The notes beneath the pieces are model-generated. The model was not told where the DNA came from and ran no database searches. It saw nothing but the letters and a program-made list of their open reading frames with translations. This document shows positions 24,628 through 33,404 of a stretch of DNA of 64,000 bases, in pieces; position 1 is the first letter of the stretch; the number at the start of each line of letters is the position of its first letter. Both the position numbers and the translations under genes were made by a program. This DNA is from an uncultured Caulobacterales bacterium (GTDB lineage: Bacteria > Pseudomonadota > Alphaproteobacteria > Caulobacterales > Maricaulaceae), in contig CALLIK010000001.1 of the NCBI GenBank assembly GCA_938009235.1, positions 49,418-113,417 on the forward strand, written 5' to 3'.

Positions 24628-27225
24628 ATGTCGACACTTCACTTTATTTCTACTCATTCTAAAAAATCGATCAAATTAAGCGCTGTAAGCTTAGTTGCGA
24701 TATCGTCCGCTCTGATATCAATGCCGGCCTATGGTCAAACAGATGAAGGGGCATATGTCGACGAGATTATTGTTACAGCGCGGCGAAAGAGTGAGAGCCT
24801 ACAAGATATTCCAGGTTCGATTACGGCCTTAACATCTGCGACTTTGGCAAAAGCTGGCGTCAGTCGCGCAGAAGATTTCATTGGTATGACGCCAGGCGTT
24901 ACGATGGTGAATGCCGCTGAGGCAGGAGACACGCAAGTGAACATTCGAGGCATCAATGGTGCCCGGGATGCAGAGAATAGCTTCGCCTTTGTTTTAGATG
25001 GAATTCTTTATACAAACCCAGCGGCGTTCAACCGTGAGTATACTGATCTGCAACAGATCGAAGTCTTTAAAGGGCCGCAAGGCGCGATTTACGGTCGAAA
25101 TGCGGCGGCAGGCGCGATTATTGTTACAACAGACCGCCCAGATGAAACCTCGAATGCGTCACTGACGTTCAAAGCGGCAGAAGATAATAGTTACCTCATC
25201 AAAGGTGGTGTTTCTGGCCAGATCGCGGATGGTGTATTTCTTGGAGCTTCTGTCGATTACCGCACAACTGACGGCTACTATCGAAATTCTTACCTTGGAA
25301 ATTCCAAAACGGTAGATGCGTTCGAAAGCTTTAATCTCAACGGTCGGCTTATCCTTGAGCCAACGGACCGTCTGTCAATCGACTTGAAGGCGCGTAAAGG
25401 GGAGGTTGATGCTAATGCGATCACATTTAATGCCAACTTCCATCTTCCAGTATTTGCAGGGGCAACGGATACGCCCGATGCCAATTTGGACGTCAATGAT
25501 CATGAGTTTGTTTTTCAAAACAACGTCATTTCTGACAATGATCAAGATGCCTTAGAGTTGTCTGGTAAATTTGACTATGAAATGGATGATATGACGCTAA
25601 CGGGCTGGGCGCTCTATAGTGACATTGAAAACAATCTTGTTGCGGATGGAACATCTGCTGCTTTCGGGTTTTTCAACAATGATGCAGCATGTCAGGAAAG
25701 CGTTGCGGCGTTTAATGCGCAAGGCTTTCCTCTTCCGTCACCTACATTCTTTGGTGAAAGTCCTGTAGGCGTGATTTTTGCGCCTAATGGCTCTTTCCTT
25801 GGGGCCTATACACCGTCGACCTGTGATGGTGTTCAAGAGCAGCTTCGCGATCAGAAAGATATCAGCGCGGAATTGCGTTTGGCTTCAAACACAACTGGCC
25901 CTCTTAGCTGGATGGTGGGGGGCTATGTTTTGGATATTGACCGTCAAGTTGGCGTGTCGACCAACCGTGACGGCGGGACTGGTACCGTAACTCGAGGACT
26001 TGTTCAGCTAACGGGCGAAAATCGTACGGTCGCATTAGCTCACGATGATTTTGATAGTTCAGTCTATGCGGCCTTTGGTTCTTTAGATTACGAGGTCTCT
26101 GACACGATTGAAGCCTCATTTGCGCTGCGATACGATGTAGAAAAGCGCAGTATCTCCAACCTTGTGCCGACCACTGCGACGCAGGAATTTATCGATTTGG
26201 ATTTTGACCCTACGACGGCTGGTCCTTTGAACGCGGGTCTGTCATCTCTCATCAATCCAGATGGCGTCATTCCGGACAAGGAAGCGACATTCAAACAACT
26301 TCAGCCAAAAGTATCTGTGACTTGGGATGTTTTGGAAAACACGACATTGTTTGGTAGCTATGGTGTCGGCTTCAAAGCTGGCGGATTTAACAATTCGGGC
26401 AGTGCGGCAACGATCAATATCTTCAACAATAATTTAATCACAACCGTTTCGGGTACAGATTTTGCGGCGCAGCTAGGAAGTGACCTTCCGATTATAACTG
26501 ATGATTATGACAAAGAAAAATCGAGTGCTCTAGAGGCCGGATTTAAAGGGGCCTTCTTAGATGGACGCCTAAGGCTTTCGGGCGCAGGTTATTACACAGA
26601 CGTGACGGATATGCAGTTCTTCGAATTTTTCGTAGGCGGTTTTGGTTTGTTGCGGGTGGTATCCAATATTGACGAAGTTAACATTCTTGGTTTTGAATTT
26701 GGTGCCGATGCAGCGGTGACAGAGAACATCAACCTCTATGGTGGATTTAACTTCACCGATAGTGAGATCAAAGAGAACGGCTCGCGTCCTGATACAGTCG
26801 GTAATAAGTCGCCCTATACGCCAGATTACACGGTTAATTTTGGCGGAGATTTTACTTTACCTTTGAGCGACAAGCTTGGCTTCTTGGTGCGTGCTGATGC
26901 CCAAATTATTGGGCCTACATGGTTTCATACCGTCCAGGGCGGTGATGCAGCTACCATCTTTAACCCTCTGTTCGAGCTCGGTTTCGGAGCCGGAGCAGGC
27001 GGATTAGGTACGGGTAATTTTGAAAACTCGCAGCGCGATAGTTATATGACGTTAGATATGCGTGCAGGTCTGCAGGGCGAAAGTTGGTCCTTGATGGCCT
27101 TCGCTCAGAACTTGACCGATGAGACTTATATTGAAGAAGCGATCCCTGCGCCTGAATTTGGCGGGTCGTTTCTTGCACCTGGTACGCAGCGCCGCTTCGG
27201 TGCTGAGGTTGCTTACAAATTTTAA
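24628..27225 (+). CDS. TonB-dependent outer-membrane receptor (2)
   Basis: An 865-residue receptor. Signal peptide ends near MPAYGQ; TonB-box-like DEIIVTARRKSESLQDIP; plug with VNIRGINGARD and QIEVFKGPQGAIYGRNAAAG; barrel to the terminal aromatic VAYKF. ATG at 24628 follows GAGGGA; an upstream GTG at 24604 is in frame but has no better site. It differs substantially from receptor 1, so it may take another form of the substrate. The gene sits behind the second GntR palindrome and 66 bases before the HMG-CoA-lyase-like gene, so uptake and catabolism may be co-transcribed. Confidence 0.94.
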   Translation: MSTLHFISTHSKKSIKLSAVSLVAISSALISMPAYGQTDEGAYVDEIIVTARRKSESLQDIPGSITALTSATLAKAGVSRAEDFIGMTPGVTMVNAAEAGDTQVNIRGINGARDAENSFAFVLDGILYTNPAAFNREYTDLQQIEVFKGPQGAIYGRNAAAGAIIVTTDRPDETSNASLTFKAAEDNSYLIKGGVSGQIADGVFLGASVDYRTTDGYYRNSYLGNSKTVDAFESFNLNGRLILEPTDRLSIDLKARKGEVDANAITFNANFHLPVFAGATDTPDANLDVNDHEFVFQNNVISDNDQDALELSGKFDYEMDDMTLTGWALYSDIENNLVADGTSAAFGFFNNDAACQESVAAFNAQGFPLPSPTFFGESPVGVIFAPNGSFLGAYTPSTCDGVQEQLRDQKDISAELRLASNTTGPLSWMVGGYVLDIDRQVGVSTNRDGGTGTVTRGLVQLTGENRTVALAHDDFDSSVYAAFGSLDYEVSDTIEASFALRYDVEKRSISNLVPTTATQEFIDLDFDPTTAGPLNAGLSSLINPDGVIPDKEATFKQLQPKVSVTWDVLENTTLFGSYGVGFKAGGFNNSGSAATINIFNNNLITTVSGTDFAAQLGSDLPIITDDYDKEKSSALEAGFKGAFLDGRLRLSGAGYYTDVTDMQFFEFFVGGFGLLRVVSNIDEVNILGFEFGADAAVTENINLYGGFNFTDSEIKENGSRPDTVGNKSPYTPDYTVNFGGDFTLPLSDKLGFLVRADAQIIGPTWFHTVQGGDAATIFNPLFELGFGAGAGGLGTGNFENSQRDSYMTLDMRAGLQGESWSLMAFAQNLTDETYIEEAIPAPEFGGSFLAPGTQRRFGAEVAYKF

Positions 27226-27291
27226 TAAGGCGGGATCCTGCGAGGCTTAGGTGTTGCGGGATACTCAACCTCTCCACGGAAGGAGTGGGAT

Positions 27292-28206
27292 ATTTCCACT
27301 ATAGAAATTATAGACGTCACCGCGCGCGACGGATTGCAGAATGAGTCTGTCATGTTCTCCACGCAGGAGAAGATTGAGCTTATTAAACGATCTATAGCTG
27401 CGGGGTCTAAACGCTTGGAGGTCGCGAGTTTTGCGCATCCAAAATATGTACCTCAAATGGCGGATGCGGAAGCTGTTATTGCGGGTCTGCCTGCGTCTGA
27501 CGATGTCACCTATATCGGCCTTGTTATGAATGAGCGCGGCGTTGATCGGGCTTTGAAAACAAGCATCGATGAAATCGGATTGGTGACGGTCGCCACCGAT
27601 ACATTCGCACATAAAAATCAGGGCCAAACGCGTATGGGGTCTGTTGATATGGCGCGCACTATGATCCGACGCATTAAGGCCGAAGGCCGAGCCGTAAACG
27701 TCACGATTGGCGCTAGTTTTGGCTGCCCCTTTGAAGGTGAAACTGCGCCTGATGATGTATTAGAAATGGTGAAGGCTTTGGCTGAAGACGCGCCTCGAGA
27801 AATTTCTCTAGCGGATACAATTGGTGTTGGTGATCCATGGGCTGTAAAAAACTTGTTCGAAGCGTGCCGAGACGTAGCTCCGAATATCTCATTTCGCGCC
27901 CATTTTCATAATACGCGAAATACGGGGTTGGCTAACGTCTATGCAGCCGTTCAAGCGGGTGTGAAGGTCATTGATGTATCAATCGGCGGTATCGGCGGCT
28001 GTCCCTTTGCACCTGCCGCGACAGGAAATGTCCCCGCAGAAGACGTTGTCTACATGTTAGAACGCGGCGGCTTTGAAACAGGTATTCGCCTGTCGAAGAT
28101 ACTTGAAACCACAAAATGGCTCAGTGAGAAAATGGGTAAGCCTTTACCAGGAATGGTGAGCAAGGCTGGTCTCTTTCCCACTCCACTTAAAACAACGGCT
28201 GAATAA
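27292..28206 (+). CDS. HMG-CoA lyase-like enzyme (1), probable ATT start
   Basis: A 304-residue HMGL-like TIM barrel that cleaves 3-hydroxy-3-methylglutaryl-CoA or a related acyl-CoA. The N-terminal metal and catalytic motif ARDGLQNE is present, as are the HFHNTRNTG metal motif and GGIGGCPFAP with the catalytic Cys. No ATG, GTG or TTG lies in frame between the previous stop (27226) and a TTG at 27334, which falls inside the ARDGLQ motif and would remove the catalytic Arg-Asp. AAGGAG at 27280-27285 is placed six bases before an ATT at 27292, giving (M)STIEIIDVTARDGLQ. A rare ATT start is therefore proposed. It precedes hyuA by 14 bases. Confidence 0.8.
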   Translation: MSTIEIIDVTARDGLQNESVMFSTQEKIELIKRSIAAGSKRLEVASFAHPKYVPQMADAEAVIAGLPASDDVTYIGLVMNERGVDRALKTSIDEIGLVTVATDTFAHKNQGQTRMGSVDMARTMIRRIKAEGRAVNVTIGASFGCPFEGETAPDDVLEMVKALAEDAPREISLADTIGVGDPWAVKNLFEACRDVAPNISFRAHFHNTRNTGLANVYAAVQAGVKVIDVSIGGIGGCPFAPAATGNVPAEDVVYMLERGGFETGIRLSKILETTKWLSEKMGKPLPGMVSKAGLFPTPLKTTAE

Positions 28207-28220
28207 GACAGGATAAATAG

Positions 28221-30293
28221 ATGAGTTATCGATTAGGTGTTGATGTTGGCGGAACCTTTACCGACCTTCTTTTGTTTGATGATAAGACGGGCGAGTCTCA
28301 CAAGACAAAAGTGCCCTCAACACCCGACGACCCTTCGCGCGCCGTTGTGCAGGGAACGCATGATATTTGCGACATCGCAGGCATTTCAGCTAAAGAGATT
28401 GATTATTTTTTGCATGGCACAACGGTAGCAACTAACGCCGTCCTAGAGGGTAAGGGCGCAAGAGTTGGTTTGATCGTCACGGAAGGCTATCGCCAAATTC
28501 TACAAATTGCCCGCTCCTTCGTTCCGGGTGGCCTCGCCGCATGGATTATTTGGCCTAAGCCCGAACCGATGGCTGCTCTTGAAGATACAATCGAAGTTTC
28601 AGGCCGCATGAGTGCTTTCGGAGATGAGATACGCCCAATCGATGAGGCTCAAGTTCGTAAAGCCTTGAAGGCGCTCCAAAAACGGAAAGTGGAGGCGATT
28701 ACTATCTGCCTCATGAACTCTTACGTTAATGGTGAGCATGAGCTTGAGATCGCGCGAATAGCAGAAGAATATTTCCCAGACTTGTCTATCTCCATCAGTC
28801 ATCAGGTTTTGCCTGAAATGATGGAATATGAGCGGGCTTTGACGACGACAGCAAACTCATCGGTTCGTCCAATTGTCAGTCGATATGTGAGCAATCTAGA
28901 AACTGAACTTCGTAAAATGGGCATGGAAGGGCAACTAAACCTTCTACGGTCAGATGGCGGTCTCATGAGCGCAGAAAAAGCCCAAAGTGATCCCGTGAAC
29001 CTTCTTATGTCTGGTCCAGCTGGCGGCGTTACAGGCGCGCTATGGATTGCTAAAAATGCTGGTTTTAAGAATATTCTAACGTTGGATGTTGGCGGTACAT
29101 CAACTGATGTGGCCTTGATTGAAAATGCAGAACCGCGTCTTGTTCGCGATACGGCGGTTGGACATTTGAAAGTCCGCGCATCCTCGCTTGATGTCAAAAC
29201 AGTTGGAGCAGGCGGCGGTTCAATCGCTCATGTGCCTGAACTTACGGGTGCGCTTCGGGTTGGGCCTGAAAGTGCTGGCGCTGTTCCTGGACCTGCCTGT
29301 TATTCTAAAGGCGGCGATCTTCCGACAGTTACGGATGCCAATGTTGTTCTGGGGTATCTCCCCGCAGAGCTATTGGGCGGCGCGTTTAAGCTTGATCGTA
29401 AAGCTGCGGAAACCGCCGTGCAAAAAGTCGCGGATGCTCTGGGTATTTCACTCTATGAGGCTGCGGCAGGTATCATTGATATTGTGAACGAAAACATGTT
29501 CGGCGCATTGCGCATGATTTCCGTTCAGCAAGGATATGATCCTCGGGACTTTGCCTTGATGGGCTTTGGCGGTGCTGGGTCTTTGCACTCTAATGCGGTT
29601 GCGAAGTTGATGAATTCATGGCCAGTTATTGTCCCACGTTCACCGGGCGTTTTATGTGCGGTTGGTGATGCAACGACGCGGTCACGTGCTGAAACGTCTC
29701 GTTCTCATTCCCTTCGTCGTTCGCAAACAAGTTCTACGAAAATTGCGGCCAGCCTCAAAGATATGGCGAAACAGGTTGAAGAAGAGTTGCGTAAAGAGGG
29801 TGAGAAGAAAGCCGATATTGTTGTCAGCTATCAAGCCGATGTACGTTACAACGGTCAGGCCTTCGAAATCCCGATGACAGTCGACATCAAGGGGTTTGCT
29901 AAAGATGGCCTCGATAAACTTTGCGATGCTTTTGATGCTGAGCACAAACGTATGTTCACATTCAATATGGCAGCAGAGCATGAGGTCGTAAACTTGCGCG
30001 CGGTTGCGTTGGGTAAAGAGCTAGAGCTTCCTGCGATGAAGATTGCGCGCGGTAGCGCCGATGCGAAAGCTGCGAAAGTCCGTGACACCAAAGTTTATAT
30101 TGACGGTAAGATGCAGAAGGCAGGGATTTATGATCGTGACAAACTAAAGTCCGGGAATAAAATCATGGGTCCAGCTGTTATTTTTGAAATGGATTCCACT
30201 GCGCTTGTTCACACAGGCTGTGAGGCCAAGGTTGATCCATTCGGAAACATAATCATCAATCTCGTCAAGATGACGAAAAAGAAGAAAGCGTAG
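28221..30293 (+). CDS. hyuA: Hydantoinase/oxoprolinase subunit A
   Basis: A 690-residue HyuA-type ATP-binding subunit. The N-terminal ASKHA-like phosphate loop VDVGGTFTDLLLFD is clear, followed by LHGTTVATNAVLEGKGA, SGPAGGV, and LDVGGTSTDVALI. With HyuB it forms an ATP-dependent enzyme that opens cyclic amides (5-oxoproline, N-methylhydantoin) or carboxylates ketones (acetone/acetophenone carboxylases). The sequence does not discriminate between these. AGGA precedes the ATG and the hyuB start is nine bases after the stop. Placed before a CoA transferase, an intermediate opened or carboxylated here may be activated to a CoA thioester. Confidence 0.93.
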   Translation: MSYRLGVDVGGTFTDLLLFDDKTGESHKTKVPSTPDDPSRAVVQGTHDICDIAGISAKEIDYFLHGTTVATNAVLEGKGARVGLIVTEGYRQILQIARSFVPGGLAAWIIWPKPEPMAALEDTIEVSGRMSAFGDEIRPIDEAQVRKALKALQKRKVEAITICLMNSYVNGEHELEIARIAEEYFPDLSISISHQVLPEMMEYERALTTTANSSVRPIVSRYVSNLETELRKMGMEGQLNLLRSDGGLMSAEKAQSDPVNLLMSGPAGGVTGALWIAKNAGFKNILTLDVGGTSTDVALIENAEPRLVRDTAVGHLKVRASSLDVKTVGAGGGSIAHVPELTGALRVGPESAGAVPGPACYSKGGDLPTVTDANVVLGYLPAELLGGAFKLDRKAAETAVQKVADALGISLYEAAAGIIDIVNENMFGALRMISVQQGYDPRDFALMGFGGAGSLHSNAVAKLMNSWPVIVPRSPGVLCAVGDATTRSRAETSRSHSLRRSQTSSTKIAASLKDMAKQVEEELRKEGEKKADIVVSYQADVRYNGQAFEIPMTVDIKGFAKDGLDKLCDAFDAEHKRMFTFNMAAEHEVVNLRAVALGKELELPAMKIARGSADAKAAKVRDTKVYIDGKMQKAGIYDRDKLKSGNKIMGPAVIFEMDSTALVHTGCEAKVDPFGNIIINLVKMTKKKKA

Positions 30294-30302
30294 GAGGACG
30301 AC

Positions 30303-32183
30303 ATGGGTACAACATTTATCGAGACTAATAAGAAGTCGTTGAAAAAAGTCAAAATTGACCCAATCACGCTTGATCTCATCGGCAGCGCACTTCGTAATGC
30401 GCGTGTTGAAATGGACGCAACTCTACAGCGGACTGCGTTGTCACCAGGCATTCGCGAGCAGGGGGATGCATTCCCTTTGATCGCCAATCGTGATGGCAAA
30501 ATGATTGTTGGGCAGTTCGGATCGTTTCTGGATGGCTTCTTCAAAGGTTATCACGGCGAAATCGAAGAGGGGGATGTGATCCTACTCAACGACCCTTATT
30601 CATGTGAGGGCGCAGTTAGTCATAACAATGATCAACTTATCATTATGCCTATTTTCCGAAATGGCCGTATTATTTCATGGGCCTCCATGTTTGGTCACAT
30701 GACTGACATTGGCGGTAAAGTGCCTGGCTCTATGCCTAATGATGCGCAATCGATTTTTGAGGAAGGCATTCGCATTCCGCCTGTGAAGCTCTACAAAAAA
30801 GGTGTGTTCCAAGAACAGATCGTTGAGATCGCAGCGCATAATAGCCGTATGCCAGAATGGTACAAAGCTGACCTCCATGCGATTGTTGCGTCTTGCCGTG
30901 TTGCTGAAATGCGCGTGCATGAGATCTGCGAACGCTTTGGTGACGATGTCTATAACTCGGCAACGAACGAGCTTCTAGCAAGAAACCGTCGGGCCATGCG
31001 TCACTTGATTATGACGTCAATCAGCGAAGAGCCTGTCTCTTTCGAAGATTACATTTGTGATGATGGCAATGGGGCTGGGCCGTTCAAAATTAAATGTACG
31101 ATGCAGCGTAAGGGCGAGAAGGTCTATTTGGACTTTGACGGGACAGACCCGCAGTCTGATTACTCTATCAACTTCTACCTCAATGAGAATATGTTCCGCA
31201 TGTTCTTCGGGATCTACATGGTCATGGTTTTTGACCCGCAGGTTTTGTTCAATGACGGGTTTTATGACTTGGTCGAAGTGAACATTCCGCAGGGATCGCT
31301 TTTGAAACCTGATTTCCCAGCCGCCTTGTCATGTCGTACCCACGCGCTTGGCCGAATATTTGATGTGCTTGGAGCGTTGTTGGGTCAAAAGACACCAGAC
31401 TTCCTTTGCGCGGCTGGGTTCTCATCCAGTCCACATTTGATGTTTTCTGGCTTTGATGAAAATGATGAATGGTATCAGTTGTTCCAAATTGGTTTTGGCG
31501 GCATCCCCGGCAAGCCATTTGGTGACGGTCCTGATGGTCATTCACTATGGCCTGATTTCACTAATGTCCCGAATGAATTTTTGGAGCGTTACTTCCCAAT
31601 GGTTATTGAGAAGTATGAGACAGAACCTGACTCTGGCGGTGCGGGCATATTCCGTGGCGGTAACGGGGTAAATATGACGTATCGCTTCACACAAGATGGT
31701 CAAATTTCCATCCATGATGACCGTTGGTTCGTCCCGCCTTGGGGCGTGAATGGTGGCCAACCCGCTAAACGTTCTTGGAAAAAACTCACTCGTGCAGATG
31801 GTACAGTTGAGATGCTCGGCGCGAAGGTCGACCGTATCAAAGTTCATGATGGAGATAGCCTTCAGTACGTCACTTGGGGCGGGGGCGGCTGGGGCGATCC
31901 ACTCGAACGCGATCCAGAACTTGTTGCGAAAGAAATCCGCCAAGGCCTTGTGACTGAAAAAGGCGCGCTTGATTATGGCGTCGTCATATCAAAGGGTCTT
32001 GTTGATGTTTCTGCAACGAAGACATTGCGAGCCAAAATGAGCAAAGAACGCGGTAAAATTGAGGTTTTTAATTATGGTCCAGATATCGAAACGCTTCGCA
32101 AAAACTCAATGAAAGAGACAGGTCTTCCTGCGCCTAAACAACCGGTGTGGAAAAAAGCCCCTCTTGTAGAAGCGGCCGAATAG
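30303..32183 (+). CDS. hyuB: Hydantoinase/oxoprolinase subunit B
   Basis: A 626-residue HyuB catalytic subunit. Typical segments: IDPITLDLIGSALRNARVEM, ALSPGIREQGDAFPLIANRD, YHGEIEEGDVILLNDPY with the conserved acidic residues, SHNNDQLIIMPIF, GHMTDIGGKVPGS, and the C-terminal GGGGWGDPLERDPE. AGGAGG gives an excellent ribosome site. The length matches N-methylhydantoinase B and acetophenone-carboxylase-like subunits. Together with HyuA it supplies the only ATP-driven step visible in this cluster. Confidence 0.93.
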   Translation: MGTTFIETNKKSLKKVKIDPITLDLIGSALRNARVEMDATLQRTALSPGIREQGDAFPLIANRDGKMIVGQFGSFLDGFFKGYHGEIEEGDVILLNDPYSCEGAVSHNNDQLIIMPIFRNGRIISWASMFGHMTDIGGKVPGSMPNDAQSIFEEGIRIPPVKLYKKGVFQEQIVEIAAHNSRMPEWYKADLHAIVASCRVAEMRVHEICERFGDDVYNSATNELLARNRRAMRHLIMTSISEEPVSFEDYICDDGNGAGPFKIKCTMQRKGEKVYLDFDGTDPQSDYSINFYLNENMFRMFFGIYMVMVFDPQVLFNDGFYDLVEVNIPQGSLLKPDFPAALSCRTHALGRIFDVLGALLGQKTPDFLCAAGFSSSPHLMFSGFDENDEWYQLFQIGFGGIPGKPFGDGPDGHSLWPDFTNVPNEFLERYFPMVIEKYETEPDSGGAGIFRGGNGVNMTYRFTQDGQISIHDDRWFVPPWGVNGGQPAKRSWKKLTRADGTVEMLGAKVDRIKVHDGDSLQYVTWGGGGWGDPLERDPELVAKEIRQGLVTEKGALDYGVVISKGLVDVSATKTLRAKMSKERGKIEVFNYGPDIETLRKNSMKETGLPAPKQPVWKKAPLVEAAE

Positions 32184-32186
32184 ACA

Positions 32187-33389
32187 ATGAGTAAAGAAAC
32201 TAACCGCAAAGGGCCGCTAAAGGATTTGCGTGTCATAGAGTTGGGCCAGCTAATTGCTGGTCCTTTCTGTGGTCAGCTGTTCGCTGATATGGGCGCAGAT
32301 GTCATTAAGGTGGAAGCGCCCGGTAAAGGCGATCCCATGCGATCTTGGGGCCGAGAAGGTTTTCCGCTTTGGTGGACAATTTGCGCGCGTAATAAGCGGT
32401 GTATTACGGCTAACCTGCGCGAAGACAAAGGGCAGGACATTGTCCGTCAGCTCGTAAAAGAGGCTGACTTTATCCTCGAGAATTTTAGACCTGGAACCAT
32501 GGAAAAATGGGGCCTTGGCTATGAAGAGTTGAAAAAAATAAACCCAAAAATTATTATGATCCGCGTCTCTGGATATGGCCAAACTGGACCTTATTCGAAA
32601 CGTCCGGGTTACGCTTCCGTCGGTGAAGCAATGGGCGGTGTTCGTTATCTTATGGGTGACCCAGATCGCAAGCCTAGCCGGGCTGGGATTTCTTTGGGTG
32701 ACAGCCTTGCCGGGACATTCGCAACCGTTGGCGCGCTCTCAGCCCTTCATCATCGCGAAAAGACTGGAGAGGGGCAAGTTGTTGATGCCTCTATTTACGA
32801 ATCCATTTTGACCGTCATGGAATCATTGGTCTCTGAATACACAGTGGAAGGTTATACGCGCGAACGTTCAGGCTCTATTTTGCCCGCCATTGCTCCCTCT
32901 AATATATATGAGGGTACAGATGGCATGGTGATTATCGCCGCCAACCAAGATACGGTTTTCGCGCGTCTTTCTGAAGCTATGGGTATGGCTGAGTTGAAAG
33001 ATAATCCACGTTATTCAAATCATACGTCACGGGGTGCCAACCAGACTGAGCTTGATGATCTGATTCAAGACTGGGCGAATGGTAAAACGATCCAAGAGAT
33101 TGAAGATATCATGATTGAGCACTCGGTGCCTGTCGGAAAAGTCTACAAAGCGAAAGACATGATTTCTGACCCTCATTTTGCTGCACGTGAGGCGTTGATT
33201 GATATGCCTAGCGAGCGTCATGGTACGCTCAAGATGCAAAATGTATTTCCTAAAATGTCAAAAACCCAAGGCGAAGTGCGTTGGGCGGGGCCTGAAGAAC
33301 TTGGCTCGCACACAGAAGAAGTTCTAACGCAGTTATTAGACCTCACGCCTGCGCAGATCGAAAAATTACGTAGCAGTGGAATAGTTTAA
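32187..33389 (+). CDS. Family III (CaiB/BaiF) CoA transferase (1)
   Basis: A 400-residue class III CoA transferase. RVIELGQLIAGPFCGQLFADMGADVIKVE opens in pieces the family signature, PGKGDPMRSWG follows, and a catalytic-Asp position is filled (SLGDSLAGTF). The GQVVDASIYES segment and HTEEVLTQLL tail are typical. It transfers CoA between carboxylic acids without ATP. It follows hyuB by three bases and completes an apparent HMG-lyase, hyuA, hyuB, CoA transferase operon. A CoA ester made here would be the substrate for the HMGL-like lyase. Confidence 0.92.
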   Translation: MSKETNRKGPLKDLRVIELGQLIAGPFCGQLFADMGADVIKVEAPGKGDPMRSWGREGFPLWWTICARNKRCITANLREDKGQDIVRQLVKEADFILENFRPGTMEKWGLGYEELKKINPKIIMIRVSGYGQTGPYSKRPGYASVGEAMGGVRYLMGDPDRKPSRAGISLGDSLAGTFATVGALSALHHREKTGEGQVVDASIYESILTVMESLVSEYTVEGYTRERSGSILPAIAPSNIYEGTDGMVIIAANQDTVFARLSEAMGMAELKDNPRYSNHTSRGANQTELDDLIQDWANGKTIQEIEDIMIEHSVPVGKVYKAKDMISDPHFAAREALIDMPSERHGTLKMQNVFPKMSKTQGEVRWAGPEELGSHTEEVLTQLLDLTPAQIEKLRSSGIV

Positions 33390-33404
33390 GGGAGGCCTAA
33401 ACTA
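33382..33404. terminator. Possible convergent-gene hairpin
   Basis: TAGTTTA (33382-33388) and TAAACTA (33398-33404) form a 7-bp stem between the convergent CoA transferase and M24 genes, overlapping both stop regions. There is no strong T-run on either strand, so it is only a candidate. Confidence 0.35.

Noticed and set aside
27334..27345. TTG start for the HMG-CoA-lyase gene
   Set aside because: It would begin inside the ARDGLQNE catalytic motif; the ATT at 27292 has a perfectly spaced ribosome site.
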